This document shows positions 18,023 to 24,837 of a DNA stretch of 64,000 nucleotides, piece after piece. Position numbers and translations under genes: made by a program. The notes beneath the pieces were generated by a model. The model did not search any database, had not been told where the DNA came from, and was given only the letters and a program-made list of their open reading frames with translations. The stretch comes from Treponema sp. (GTDB lineage: Bacteria; Spirochaetota; Spirochaetia; Treponematales; Treponemataceae): the NCBI GenBank assembly GCA_016293915.1, contig JAEDCY010000009.1:3336-67335 (forward strand). Reading direction: 5' to 3'. Each line of letters starts with the position of its first letter. The stretch's first letter is position 1.

Positions 18023-19948
18023 TTATTGTTCTAATTCAGTTTCAATTCTGTCCAGATTCTTTCGGGCAGTTTCATTTTGAGGATCAATAACAAGAACTTT
18101 TTCGTACCATTCTTTTGCTTTAGCATATTTTTTCTGAAGCGAAAGAATATTTCCAAGGTTGTTCATAGCAGGGACAGAACCCATTTTTGCAGAAATTTCA
18201 TATACAGAAACAGCATTGTCATACATGCCTGCCCGTACATAAAGTAAACCGAGTCTGTTGTAAAGACTAATAGAAGCACCTTCTGTTTTTATTCTTTCCT
18301 GAACAGCTGCAATCTGAGGGCCAAATTCCTGAGTAATATATTTTGCAAGATCATCTTCGCCAGCTTTTACAAGATCTTTTTCTGAAGGAATTTTTGATGT
18401 TGTTTCTCCAGAAGAAAATCCAGAAGGAGGATATGTTTGCCAGGCATCAGAAAGAATAATAAAATCAACATCAGCATCTGAATCCAGAGCTTCGCTTACC
18501 TTTTGAACTCCCCTCTTCCAGCTTTCTGCAAAATCCTTATGAATTACAGACATGGAAAGAGGCATCCAGATTTTATCATTTACAACAAGAAGGTTATCTG
18601 TATTATTAAATAGATTCAAAAGAGCCTGTTCATTATCACCAAGCTCAATTGCAACAATAAAGTCATCTTCCAGAGGAATATAAGCCGCGCCAATACCAAC
18701 CGACTCAAGCATAGACATAAAGAGAATGCCAATATCATCCTTATCGCCGGAACGGTAAGAAAGAGTCTGATACGGATACTGTATATAATCCAGAAGAGTA
18801 AAATCAAGATGGGTAGAATTATATGGAGTATCTGATTTTTCTTCGCAAACAATACCAAGGCTTCTGATACCCTCATAAACATACATTGCAAACTGCATGT
18901 TTTTATTCAAACCGGTTCTAAAATGGTTACGTGCAACACCTACAAAGAATTTTGAAAGCTCAAGAATTTCCGGAGCATTAGTTGATACATAACTTGAAAG
19001 AATTGATGAATCTACCCAGCGCATTGAGTTTCTGTTGTAAACCGAAACTGTTACAGGCACCACAGAAACACGCTTATCTCCCAAAAGCTCATATTCAATT
19101 ACGATTTCGCCCGAAACCTTACCCGATTCCGAGAAGCGTAAAATCTTATCGCTGAAATCTGCATAAAAAGGAATCTGCTCAGAACGATTCTTTCTAAGCA
19201 TTTTGATTGTGCCGCATTCCATTTCGGAAGCAGTATAACCTTCTGCACGGAACTTTACCTTTACATTTCTGATTTCTGCAGTCTCACTGTTAGAAATTGT
19301 TATAGTTCCAATAGCATTTGTTTTATAAATTGTATAAATCAGAGGGAATACATTTTCGTCACATTCAATCTGGGCATCAACAAGGCCAGAAGCTTTTTCT
19401 GTACTGAACTTAAAGTTTACTACAAGACCTGCTGTAATACCCGCAGCACCAGGATTTCCAAACCAGGTATTATTCTGGCAGTTAAACCATGAAAAATCCA
19501 GACCGGCAGAAATTCTTGTATTAATGCGGAAGTTTAAATCTGCATAAGCCCTGTACCAGGGTGCATAATGAGAACGACCGTTTGTAAAACTACCGTATGC
19601 ACCGCCTGCAATTCCAGCCGCTACTTCAATTCTCGAAAAAGGATAATAAAATACCCCAACCTGAACTCCAAGCGGAACAATATAAACATTAGGTTCATTA
19701 CCCGCTTCCAGAGCTTTTGCATTATACTTTGGAAGAAGTATGAAACCAAATTCAGGACCTACATTCAGAAAATCAAAAAAAGACATTCCGACGTCTACAA
19801 AACCGCCGTACCCCGCAACATCATATTTCTTCTCTCCAGCAGAAAGAAATGGAAACATTGCCGTTGGAGTTACTTTTAGGGTAAAATCATAGGAAAAAGA
19901 CGCAGCTGCCATAAGCAGTGCAAAAATAATAGAAAATACTTTTTTCAT
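18023..19948 (-). CDS. Paralogous exported protein with degenerate transglutaminase-like domain and TPRs
   Basis: A 641-residue protein sharing the plan of the 823-residue neighbour: signal peptide (cleaved after SFSY or nearby), a beta-sheet domain of about 160 residues ('PLGVQVGVFYYPF'), a strand-rich linker, then a transglutaminase-like region. The region aligns with the neighbour (QYPYQTLSYRSGDKDDIGIL against QFPYQTLMYRGGDCDDLSIL), but the catalytic Cys is Lys (about residue 402) and no matching His is evident, so it is unlikely to be catalytic. The C-terminal 100 residues are TPR repeats ('AGMYDNAVSVYEISAKMG', 'KKYAKAKEWYEKVLVIDP'), absent from the paralogue. The ATG start has AGAAGAG six bases upstream, preferred over an in-frame TTG two codons earlier. 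First gene of the leftward operon; a structural partner role is inferred. Confidence 0.75.
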   Translation of the reverse strand: MKKVFSIIFALLMAAASFSYDFTLKVTPTAMFPFLSAGEKKYDVAGYGGFVDVGMSFFDFLNVGPEFGFILLPKYNAKALEAGNEPNVYIVPLGVQVGVFYYPFSRIEVAAGIAGGAYGSFTNGRSHYAPWYRAYADLNFRINTRISAGLDFSWFNCQNNTWFGNPGAAGITAGLVVNFKFSTEKASGLVDAQIECDENVFPLIYTIYKTNAIGTITISNSETAEIRNVKVKFRAEGYTASEMECGTIKMLRKNRSEQIPFYADFSDKILRFSESGKVSGEIVIEYELLGDKRVSVVPVTVSVYNRNSMRWVDSSILSSYVSTNAPEILELSKFFVGVARNHFRTGLNKNMQFAMYVYEGIRSLGIVCEEKSDTPYNSTHLDFTLLDYIQYPYQTLSYRSGDKDDIGILFMSMLESVGIGAAYIPLEDDFIVAIELGDNEQALLNLFNNTDNLLVVNDKIWMPLSMSVIHKDFAESWKRGVQKVSEALDSDADVDFIILSDAWQTYPPSGFSSGETTSKIPSEKDLVKAGEDDLAKYITQEFGPQIAAVQERIKTEGASISLYNRLGLLYVRAGMYDNAVSVYEISAKMGSVPAMNNLGNILSLQKKYAKAKEWYEKVLVIDPQNETARKNLDRIETELEQ

Positions 19949-20010
19949 AAACAACTCTTCTCTGAATTATATTATCGGCATAATAAATACAAACAATATA
20001 ACTAACAACT

Positions 20011-20039
20011 ATTATAGAAAATAAATGCAAATTTGTCTA
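20011..20039 (-). promoter_or_regulatory. Promoter of the leftward envelope operon
   Basis: TAGACA (20034-20039), 17-bp spacer, TATAAT (20011-20016) on the minus strand, about 60 bases before the first start codon of the operon. Confidence 0.7.
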
Positions 20040-20090
20040 GATACGATTTGTATATCCACTCTGCACCCCATAGGGATACATATAAATAAC

Positions 20091-20119
20091 TTGTTTTTTT
20101 ATGCAAATCATTCTAGAAT
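20091..20119 (+). promoter_or_regulatory. Promoter of the rightward envelope operon
   Basis: TTGTTT (20091-20096), 17-bp spacer, TAGAAT (20114-20119). It lies about 36 bases before the GTG start of the FecR-like gene and is divergent from the promoter at 20.01-20.04 kb. Confidence 0.6.
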
Positions 20120-20154
20120 AGATTGCTATTTTAAAATACTAGAGAGAGATAATT

Positions 20155-20763
20155 GTGAGTACAGAAAAAAATAAGGCTGTTTCTGCCTATGTCGTAAAGT
20201 TTCCCATCGGCTTAAAACTTGCACTCATCATCGGATTTATCGTACTTATTTTCCTTGGCTCAATTACTTTTCTAAACAGTCATTTTGTAGGTGAAGATGT
20301 TGTAAGTGATGGCCGTACAGCAGCCCTTGGTTCAAAATTAAATGAGCAACCTATTGCAACTATCACATTTAAATATAAAACAGCCCCGCGAAAATTTATG
20401 GATCGTGTAGTCTGGAACCGCTTGCGTCAGGATTCCCCGGTTTACAACGGAGACACAATCCATACTGCAACACTTTCAGAAGCAAATATCTGGTTTAATG
20501 ACGAAAACGTTATGGAAGTGATTGAAAATAAAACATCTTATGGAATCGACTTCCTGAAACTGTACGAACAGGACAAAAACACCTTCTCAAAAGGAACATT
20601 TAAATGGACTGTTCATGCAATCAGAAGAATTGATACAAACAAAGACGGACAGATGGATAAGATTTTACGGGAAGGTTCGGCATCTGAATCAACCTTCTCT
20701 ACAGATGTTCCAACACCGAAAAAATCAAAGATGAAAGGAGCAAAGAACCCGTATGGCAATTAG
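20155..20763 (+). CDS. Membrane-anchored FecR-like domain protein
   Basis: A 202-residue protein with a short cytoplasmic N-terminus, one membrane segment (about residues 19-42) and a periplasmic domain. Residues about 85-125 match the FecR pattern ('SPVYNGDTIHTATLSEANIWFND'). It ends in a polar Lys-rich tail. The GTG start is preceded by AGAGAGA. Its 3' end overlaps the next gene by 11 bases, so the two are translationally linked. A second FecR-like protein sits at 2.1 kb. Role unknown; a periplasmic sensor or assembly factor for the adjacent surface proteins is possible. Confidence 0.7.
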   Translation: MSTEKNKAVSAYVVKFPIGLKLALIIGFIVLIFLGSITFLNSHFVGEDVVSDGRTAALGSKLNEQPIATITFKYKTAPRKFMDRVVWNRLRQDSPVYNGDTIHTATLSEANIWFNDENVMEVIENKTSYGIDFLKLYEQDKNTFSKGTFKWTVHAIRRIDTNKDGQMDKILREGSASESTFSTDVPTPKKSKMKGAKNPYGN

Positions 20764-22015
20764 AAAGAAGCTTCTTTCGGCATTATTAATTGCATGCCTT
20801 ATTTCTACAGCACTTTCTGCAGAACAGGGCTGGCAGATGCTCGAATGGGATGAAGAAATGCCTGAATGGGTAATGAAATATGAAGTTGTTATCGAGCAGC
20901 GTACAGACGAAAACTCTCCATGGGAAGAAATCCGCCGCCTGATAACAGAAGATAATACTCCTCAGATTAAAATAGACCCGCTTTTACCTCCAGGTTTCTA
21001 TCGCTATACAGTTATTACTTACAACCTCCTTGATGTACCTGATGTTTCATCAGATCCTTTTGAGTTTACGATTTATGAAGCACATGTACCTTCTGTAAGA
21101 GGTGTAGAAGTTACAATTAACCATACTTCAACAATTTATCTTGATGAAGTAAATGATGGTATTCTTGATATCAGAGGTAGAAACCTTCTGGAGCTCCAGC
21201 AGGATCCTTCTGATATGTCTTATACAAACTACTACCTCATGAATCAGCGAAGAAGAAACGATTCAGTTATTCCTGAGATTCTTGAATACAGCGATAACAA
21301 CAGAAGTCTTAAAGTTAGGTTTGATGTAAATGAACTTGATGCAGGAAATTATAACTTTGTTGCAGTAGATGCCAGTGGCCTTTCAAGCGCATTAGAAAAG
21401 AACAACCAGCTGGTTATCAAATTCCGTAAGGCTGTAGACTTTGATGTTTCTGCTGGCGTTACCTACCCTATTATGGTTTTTGGTGACCGCTTAAAGAAAT
21501 ATTTGAATACAGATGCCATTCTTCCAACTGGAATTAAAGGTATGGATTTTCCTCTTCCAAGTGCTACTGTAAAATTAACCCTTATGCCTGTTAAACGCCG
21601 TTTTGGTTATTTTGGTATTGGAGCCACAGCAAGTTATTCAAGACTTTATACAAAAGCAGACGGTTACGAGTTTGACGGTAACTATATTACCGGACACGCA
21701 CTTTTTGTTTATCAACTTCCTATAAGAATCAAAGTAAAGAATTCAGACAAGCCCCACCATATTGCAACTATTGAACTTCATGGTGGTCCTGGTCTTGCAA
21801 TGTTCAACGATACCAGATTCCACTTTTCAAGAGGTATCAAATCTGAACCGCCCATTAACAGCCTTGATATAAGTGCTCTTGCCGGTATAAGCGGTCAGAT
21901 TTACTTTACAAACAGACTTTATATGGAATTTGGTGCTGATTTTATAATACCTTTTATTGAACAACTTATATCAGGTTATATCCAGCCAAATCTTAGTATT
22001 GGATGGCAATTCTAG
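20753..22015 (+). CDS. Outer-membrane beta-barrel protein with N-terminal Ig-like region
   Basis: A 420-residue exported protein: signal peptide cleaved after ALSA (about residue 23), then strand-rich periplasmic domains (about 25-235; 'LLPPGFYRYTVITYN', 'LDIRGRNLLEL'). A C-terminal half of alternating strands typical of a barrel follows ('FGYFGIGATASYSRLY', 'GHALFVYQLPIRIKV', 'ELHGGPGLAMF'). It ends in GWQF; a terminal Phe is the usual BAM recognition signal. The start overlaps the upstream FecR-like gene, and the lipoprotein gene follows 10 bases later. No family name recognised. Its place suggests it anchors or exports partners of the envelope locus. Confidence 0.75.
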   Translation: MAIRKKLLSALLIACLISTALSAEQGWQMLEWDEEMPEWVMKYEVVIEQRTDENSPWEEIRRLITEDNTPQIKIDPLLPPGFYRYTVITYNLLDVPDVSSDPFEFTIYEAHVPSVRGVEVTINHTSTIYLDEVNDGILDIRGRNLLELQQDPSDMSYTNYYLMNQRRRNDSVIPEILEYSDNNRSLKVRFDVNELDAGNYNFVAVDASGLSSALEKNNQLVIKFRKAVDFDVSAGVTYPIMVFGDRLKKYLNTDAILPTGIKGMDFPLPSATVKLTLMPVKRRFGYFGIGATASYSRLYTKADGYEFDGNYITGHALFVYQLPIRIKVKNSDKPHHIATIELHGGPGLAMFNDTRFHFSRGIKSEPPINSLDISALAGISGQIYFTNRLYMEFGADFIIPFIEQLISGYIQPNLSIGWQF

Positions 22016-22025
22016 GAGAGTAAAA

Positions 22026-23276
22026 ATGAAGAAAAGTAGATTCGGTAATGTTCTAAAAAAGGCTTCGCTTTTATTTTTATTTTCCTTTTCTGCTGTATCG
22101 TGTCATCTTTTTGATAATGATGTAAACGACTTTATGGAAAAATACACAGAAACAGCAGCTATAGAAGAGCATAGTTTTTCTGAAAAAACTTATAACGATG
22201 CTGCCGGAAATCCGTGTATCAGTTCTAAAAAAGACCTGGAAGTAATGCTTTATATGCGTAACCCAAAGAGCTTTCAGATGACTCCTTCTGTAGAATTTCA
22301 GGTGCTTAATCCTGCAATTGAACGCACTGGAATTGAAATTAAACAAACAAATTTTGACTCTCTCCGTCTTCTTCTTCCACAGGAATTTTTGCTTGCTTCT
22401 GATGAAGGTAAAAACATAACAATGACATTCACTCTTTATGAGCCTATGTCTGGTCGTTACTTTGTTGGTTATGATATTCCGCTTTTGTGTAATTCAATTC
22501 CACCTTTAGTAGAATCGCCTACTATTATTAATAATAACGGACAGAACTATGTTATTGCTTTTGATATGCCGGATTCTCAGGAACTTGCTCTTCGCCACAA
22601 AGATATCACTGCATTAAGAATCAATGATACTGATTATGCACTTTCTGTTAATGCAGATGGTTCTTTTGAATTTGAAGATGCACGTTTTACCCGAACACCA
22701 CAGTCTTCGTATATCTATATAAATGATAAAGATTTTACACAAACAGAAAATTCTGTATATTTCGAAACAAATGATATCTTTATTCTGGGCGACAAGAGCT
22801 ATACACTTGGTCTCAAAGATAGCGCAGGTCTAATAAAAACATCATTTACCAGTACTTCTATTTCCCGTCTTTCAAGACCTGTTGCAAAAGATGCAGATGG
22901 AGTTACTTATCAGAATAATTCAAACGAAATGGTTTCTGGTTCTTCAACAGAACCGTTTGTTCTTTCTCTTATACCTCCTTCTACAGATCACAAAGGCAAT
23001 CCGGTTGATGATGTTACCCTTCACTACACTATTTACAAAGGAACAAGTACTGTTGCCGCTGTTATTAAAGAAGGTACAACAACTTCTGTAGAAACACTTC
23101 AGCTTTTGCCAGGAACCTATTTTATTGATACTTATGCTACTAAAACAAACTATGAGCAGTCTGGTCCATACCGTTTAACTTTCCGAATTCTGGATAACGC
23201 AATTTATGTAAGTCAGAGCGGAAATGATTCTACGGCAGATGGTACCCGTGAACTTTCATCTGCAACCTTAAGCTGA
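22026..23276 (+). CDS. Truncated surface lipoprotein
   Basis: A 416-residue lipoprotein with lipobox AVSC (Cys26), AGGAG before ATG at 22026, and Ig-like strand-rich modules. The last residues read 'YVSQSGNDSTADGTREL', the usual opening of right-handed beta-helix (DUF1565-like) domains ('YVS..GND...G'), but a TGA stop follows within a few codons. The same frame then stays open for 46 more codons ('VYIDGTIYGPATIAQ') to a TAG at 23416-23418, which touches the first tRNA-Glu remnant. The original beta-helix domain therefore seems to have been lost by a stop mutation and a rearrangement at the tRNA array. The first part may still be made as a short lipoprotein; a pseudogene is equally possible. 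Confidence 0.65.
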   Translation: MKKSRFGNVLKKASLLFLFSFSAVSCHLFDNDVNDFMEKYTETAAIEEHSFSEKTYNDAAGNPCISSKKDLEVMLYMRNPKSFQMTPSVEFQVLNPAIERTGIEIKQTNFDSLRLLLPQEFLLASDEGKNITMTFTLYEPMSGRYFVGYDIPLLCNSIPPLVESPTIINNNGQNYVIAFDMPDSQELALRHKDITALRINDTDYALSVNADGSFEFEDARFTRTPQSSYIYINDKDFTQTENSVYFETNDIFILGDKSYTLGLKDSAGLIKTSFTSTSISRLSRPVAKDADGVTYQNNSNEMVSGSSTEPFVLSLIPPSTDHKGNPVDDVTLHYTIYKGTSTVAAVIKEGTTTSVETLQLLPGTYFIDTYATKTNYEQSGPYRLTFRILDNAIYVSQSGNDSTADGTRELSSATLS

Positions 23277-23416
23277 GTTATGGAAGATATTGATGTAAGA
23301 AATATGCCTAATGCAAACGTAACTGTCTACATAGACGGAACAATTTATGGTCCTGCAACTATAGCGCAACTCTTACACGCAGCATCACAATCAGTGGAAG
23401 AAACGGTGGCTCTCTA

Positions 23417-23485
23417 GGGTTCCTGCGGGAATCGCCCCCGTTCTCACGGTTGAGAGCGCCACCACTAAACCGATATTCAAATACC
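23417..23485 (-). pseudogene. Degenerate tRNA-Glu copy 1
   Basis: Retains the tRNA-Glu D-arm (AATATCGGTTTAG), the CTCTCAA anticodon loop and the 3' end CCCGCAGGAACC. The acceptor strands do not pair (GGTATTT against AGGAACC), the anticodon stem is broken and the T-loop TTC is lost. The hairpin downstream of copy 2 lies just beyond its 5' end. Confidence 0.65.
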
Positions 23486-23493
23486 TGTGTCAT

Positions 23494-23524
23494 AAAAAAA
23501 ACTCGCTGTAAAAGCGAGTTTTTC
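23494..23524 (-). terminator. Terminator after tRNA-Glu copy 2
   Basis: The stem AACTCGCT / AGCGAGTT with a T-run on the minus strand. It is nearly identical to the hairpin at 23673-23704, so gene and terminator were duplicated together. Confidence 0.75.
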
Positions 23525-23530
23525 TGCTAG

Positions 23531-23664
23531 CGGTTCCTGCGGGAATCGAACCCGCCTTTCTACCCTTTGTTAGTAAATGCTACAAAAATGCTTTCGCATT
23601 TTTGCTTAACGCATTTGCTATTTTGGGGTTGAGAGGGCCACCACTAAACCGATATTCAAATACC
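23531..23664 (-). pseudogene. Interrupted tRNA-Glu copy 2 with about 68-bp insert
   Basis: Carries the tRNA-Glu D-arm, the anticodon loop CTCTCAA, then an insert of about 68 bases (about 23561-23628). The intact 3' part follows (GAAAGGCGGG, TTCGATT, CCCGCAGGAACC). The insert holds a perfect hairpin, CAAAAATGC / GCATTTTTG, and replaces the 3' anticodon stem. The acceptor 5' strand is GGTATTT as in copy 1. No splice-competent stem is evident, so a pseudogene is most likely. Confidence 0.65.
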
Positions 23665-23672
23665 TGTGTCAT

Positions 23673-23704
23673 AAAAAAAAAACTCGCTTTAAAAGCGAGT
23701 TTTT
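23673..23704 (-). terminator. Terminator after intact tRNA-Glu
   Basis: The stem AACTCGCTTT / AAAGCGAGTT followed by a run of ten T's on the minus strand. Confidence 0.85.
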
Positions 23705-23711
23705 CTGCTAG

Positions 23712-23784
23712 CGGTTCCTGCGGGAATCGAACCCGCCTTTCAGCCTTGAGAGGGCCGCGAACTAAACCGATATTCGAAGGAACC
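23712..23784 (-). tRNA. tRNA-Glu (CTC)
   Basis: A complete cloverleaf on the minus strand: acceptor GGTTCCT / AGGAACC, anticodon stem CGGCC / GGCTG with loop CTCTCAA (anticodon CTC), T-arm GCGGG TTCGATT CCCGC. CCA is not encoded. The last of three tandem tRNA-Glu-like units and the only intact one. Confidence 0.9.
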
Positions 23785-23821
23785 AATTTAACTGAAGTCT
23801 TATTCCCGCAGGAACAAAGTA

Positions 23822-23854
23822 CAAAAAAAAACTGAACCATTTCTGATTCAGTTT
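23822..23854 (-). terminator. Terminator after tRNA-Gln
   Basis: The stem AACTGAA / TTCAGTT with a T-run on the minus strand, directly downstream of the tRNA. Confidence 0.8.
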
Positions 23855-23856
23855 AG

Positions 23857-23927
23857 TTCCCCAAGGAGGATTCGAACCCCCACAGTCAGAACCAGAATCT
23901 GAAGTGCTACCATTACACAATCGGGGA
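23857..23927 (-). tRNA. tRNA-Gln (CTG)
   Basis: Acceptor TCCCCGA / TTGGGGA, anticodon stem TCAGA / TCTGA with loop TTCTGGT (anticodon CTG), T-stem GGGGG / CCTCC with loop TTCGAAT. CCA is not encoded. It lies 72 bases upstream of tRNA-Glu and has its own terminator. Confidence 0.88.
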
Positions 23928-23995
23928 ATAAATAAGTGAGTATTAATATATTAATTAACACTCACTTTGTCAACAGGTTATAGGCCTATTTGAAA

Positions 23996-24415
23996 TTATT
24001 TTGTTGTTTTTTTAGCGGCCGGCTTTTTTGCTGCAGGCTTTTTGTCAGCAGATTTGTTTACTGCTTTAGAAGTTGGCTTTTTTGAAACCTTTGGTGCTTT
24101 TGGCACTGTTGTGTCTACTACAGAGTTATCATCGCTTGCAAACTCTGAGCGAACATATCTGTCTGCTTTCCAGTCATTAATCCACACGTTTCCGTCGATG
24201 CAGTAGCGAAACTGGAATTCTTTATTTGTTTCGAGCTGCTTTTTAACAGAAAAAGAACCGTCTGGATCTTTTTTCATAGGGAGTGATGTTGGATCCCAGC
24301 TATTGAAATCGCCGGCAAGGTAAATCTTTGTTGCTCCAGCTGCAGCTTCTGGATTTACTGTAAATACAACTGTACATTTTTTTCCATCGCTGGAAAATGT
24401 TTTCTTTAATGACAT
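23996..24415 (-). CDS. Small CBM48 (glycogen-binding E-set) protein
   Basis: A 139-residue cytoplasmic protein. Residues about 8-95 form an isoamylase-N/AMPK-type carbohydrate-binding fold: 'VVFTVNPEAAGATKIYLAGDFNSWD' then 'QFRYCIDGNVWINDWKAD'. G-D-F-N-x-W is the hallmark of the family. The last 35 residues are a Lys/Ala/Pro-rich basic tail (repeated KKPAAKK). AAGGAG lies 9 bases before ATG. No enzyme domain is attached. It may target glycogen or act as a subunit of a partner; the basic tail could bind nucleic acid or acidic partners (inference). A MITE lies upstream and the tRNA-Gln downstream. Confidence 0.85.
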   Translation of the reverse strand: MSLKKTFSSDGKKCTVVFTVNPEAAAGATKIYLAGDFNSWDPTSLPMKKDPDGSFSVKKQLETNKEFQFRYCIDGNVWINDWKADRYVRSEFASDDNSVVDTTVPKAPKVSKKPTSKAVNKSADKKPAAKKPAAKKTTK

Positions 24416-24509
24416 ATATAAAATCTCCTTAATATAAATATTCAGAACTAACTTTTATTTTGTATAAAATAATTTTAATCATATATCTTGTTAAAATCAA
24501 GTATATATA

Positions 24510-24742
24510 TTTGAAGCATCACGTCATCCGCATTATAAACAAAAATCCGAATTTTTGGCTCCCAGTCACGGTTGCGTGATTCAAAACCGCGCAATAATGC
24601 GCTACACGCTTTTTGTGGTATAGAAACTATTGAACTGCCGCTTCGCAGCAGCCACAAAAAGAGTGTTTTTGAACCACGCCCCGCTCCTTCGCGCCAACAT
24701 TACGGATAAGCGTTTATAATGCGCAAGCCCTGTTTGAAGCAT
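24510..24742. mobile_element. Family C fold-back MITE, copy C1, with 10-bp target duplication
   Basis: The element occupies 24520-24732 (213 bp) and is flanked by the exact direct repeat TTTGAAGCAT (24510-24519 and 24733-24742). The termini are an imperfect inverted repeat (17 of 21) with shared CGCATTATAAAC. Inside are nested arms CTTTTTGTGG / CCACAAAAAG, a GCGC-AATAAT-GCGC hairpin and a CTGC...GCAG hairpin. No open reading frame of note. Confidence 0.85.
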
Positions 24743-24748
24743 TCTTTC

Positions 24749-24832
24749 TCAGAACAATCTCTCCCCTGAAAAATGACACTCGCTAGCGGAATAATGTTAT
24801 TGAGTATCATTTTCACTCCGAGTTTGTTCTGA
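24749..24832. repeat. 84-bp fold-back sequence downstream of the D,D-carboxypeptidase
   Basis: The outer arms TCAGAACAA / TTGTTCTGA enclose a second arm pair TGAAAAATGACACTC / GAGTATCATTTTCA. It lies 5 bases after the carboxypeptidase stop codon. It could stabilise or end that transcript, or be a further small mobile repeat. Confidence 0.6.
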
Positions 24833-24837
24833 ACAAA

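Noticed and set aside
23531..23664. tRNA-Glu copy 2 as an intron-containing tRNA
   Set aside because: The insert does not leave matching anticodon-stem halves, and the acceptor 5' strand no longer pairs, so removal of the insert would not give a good tRNA.
23417..23785. Possible CRISPR array from three spaced repeats
   Set aside because: The repeats are tRNA-Glu parts with terminators, of unequal spacing, and there is no cas gene.
24475..24657. Short open frames over the family C elements
   Set aside because: They do not persist among the three copies and cross the hairpins; the element is non-coding.
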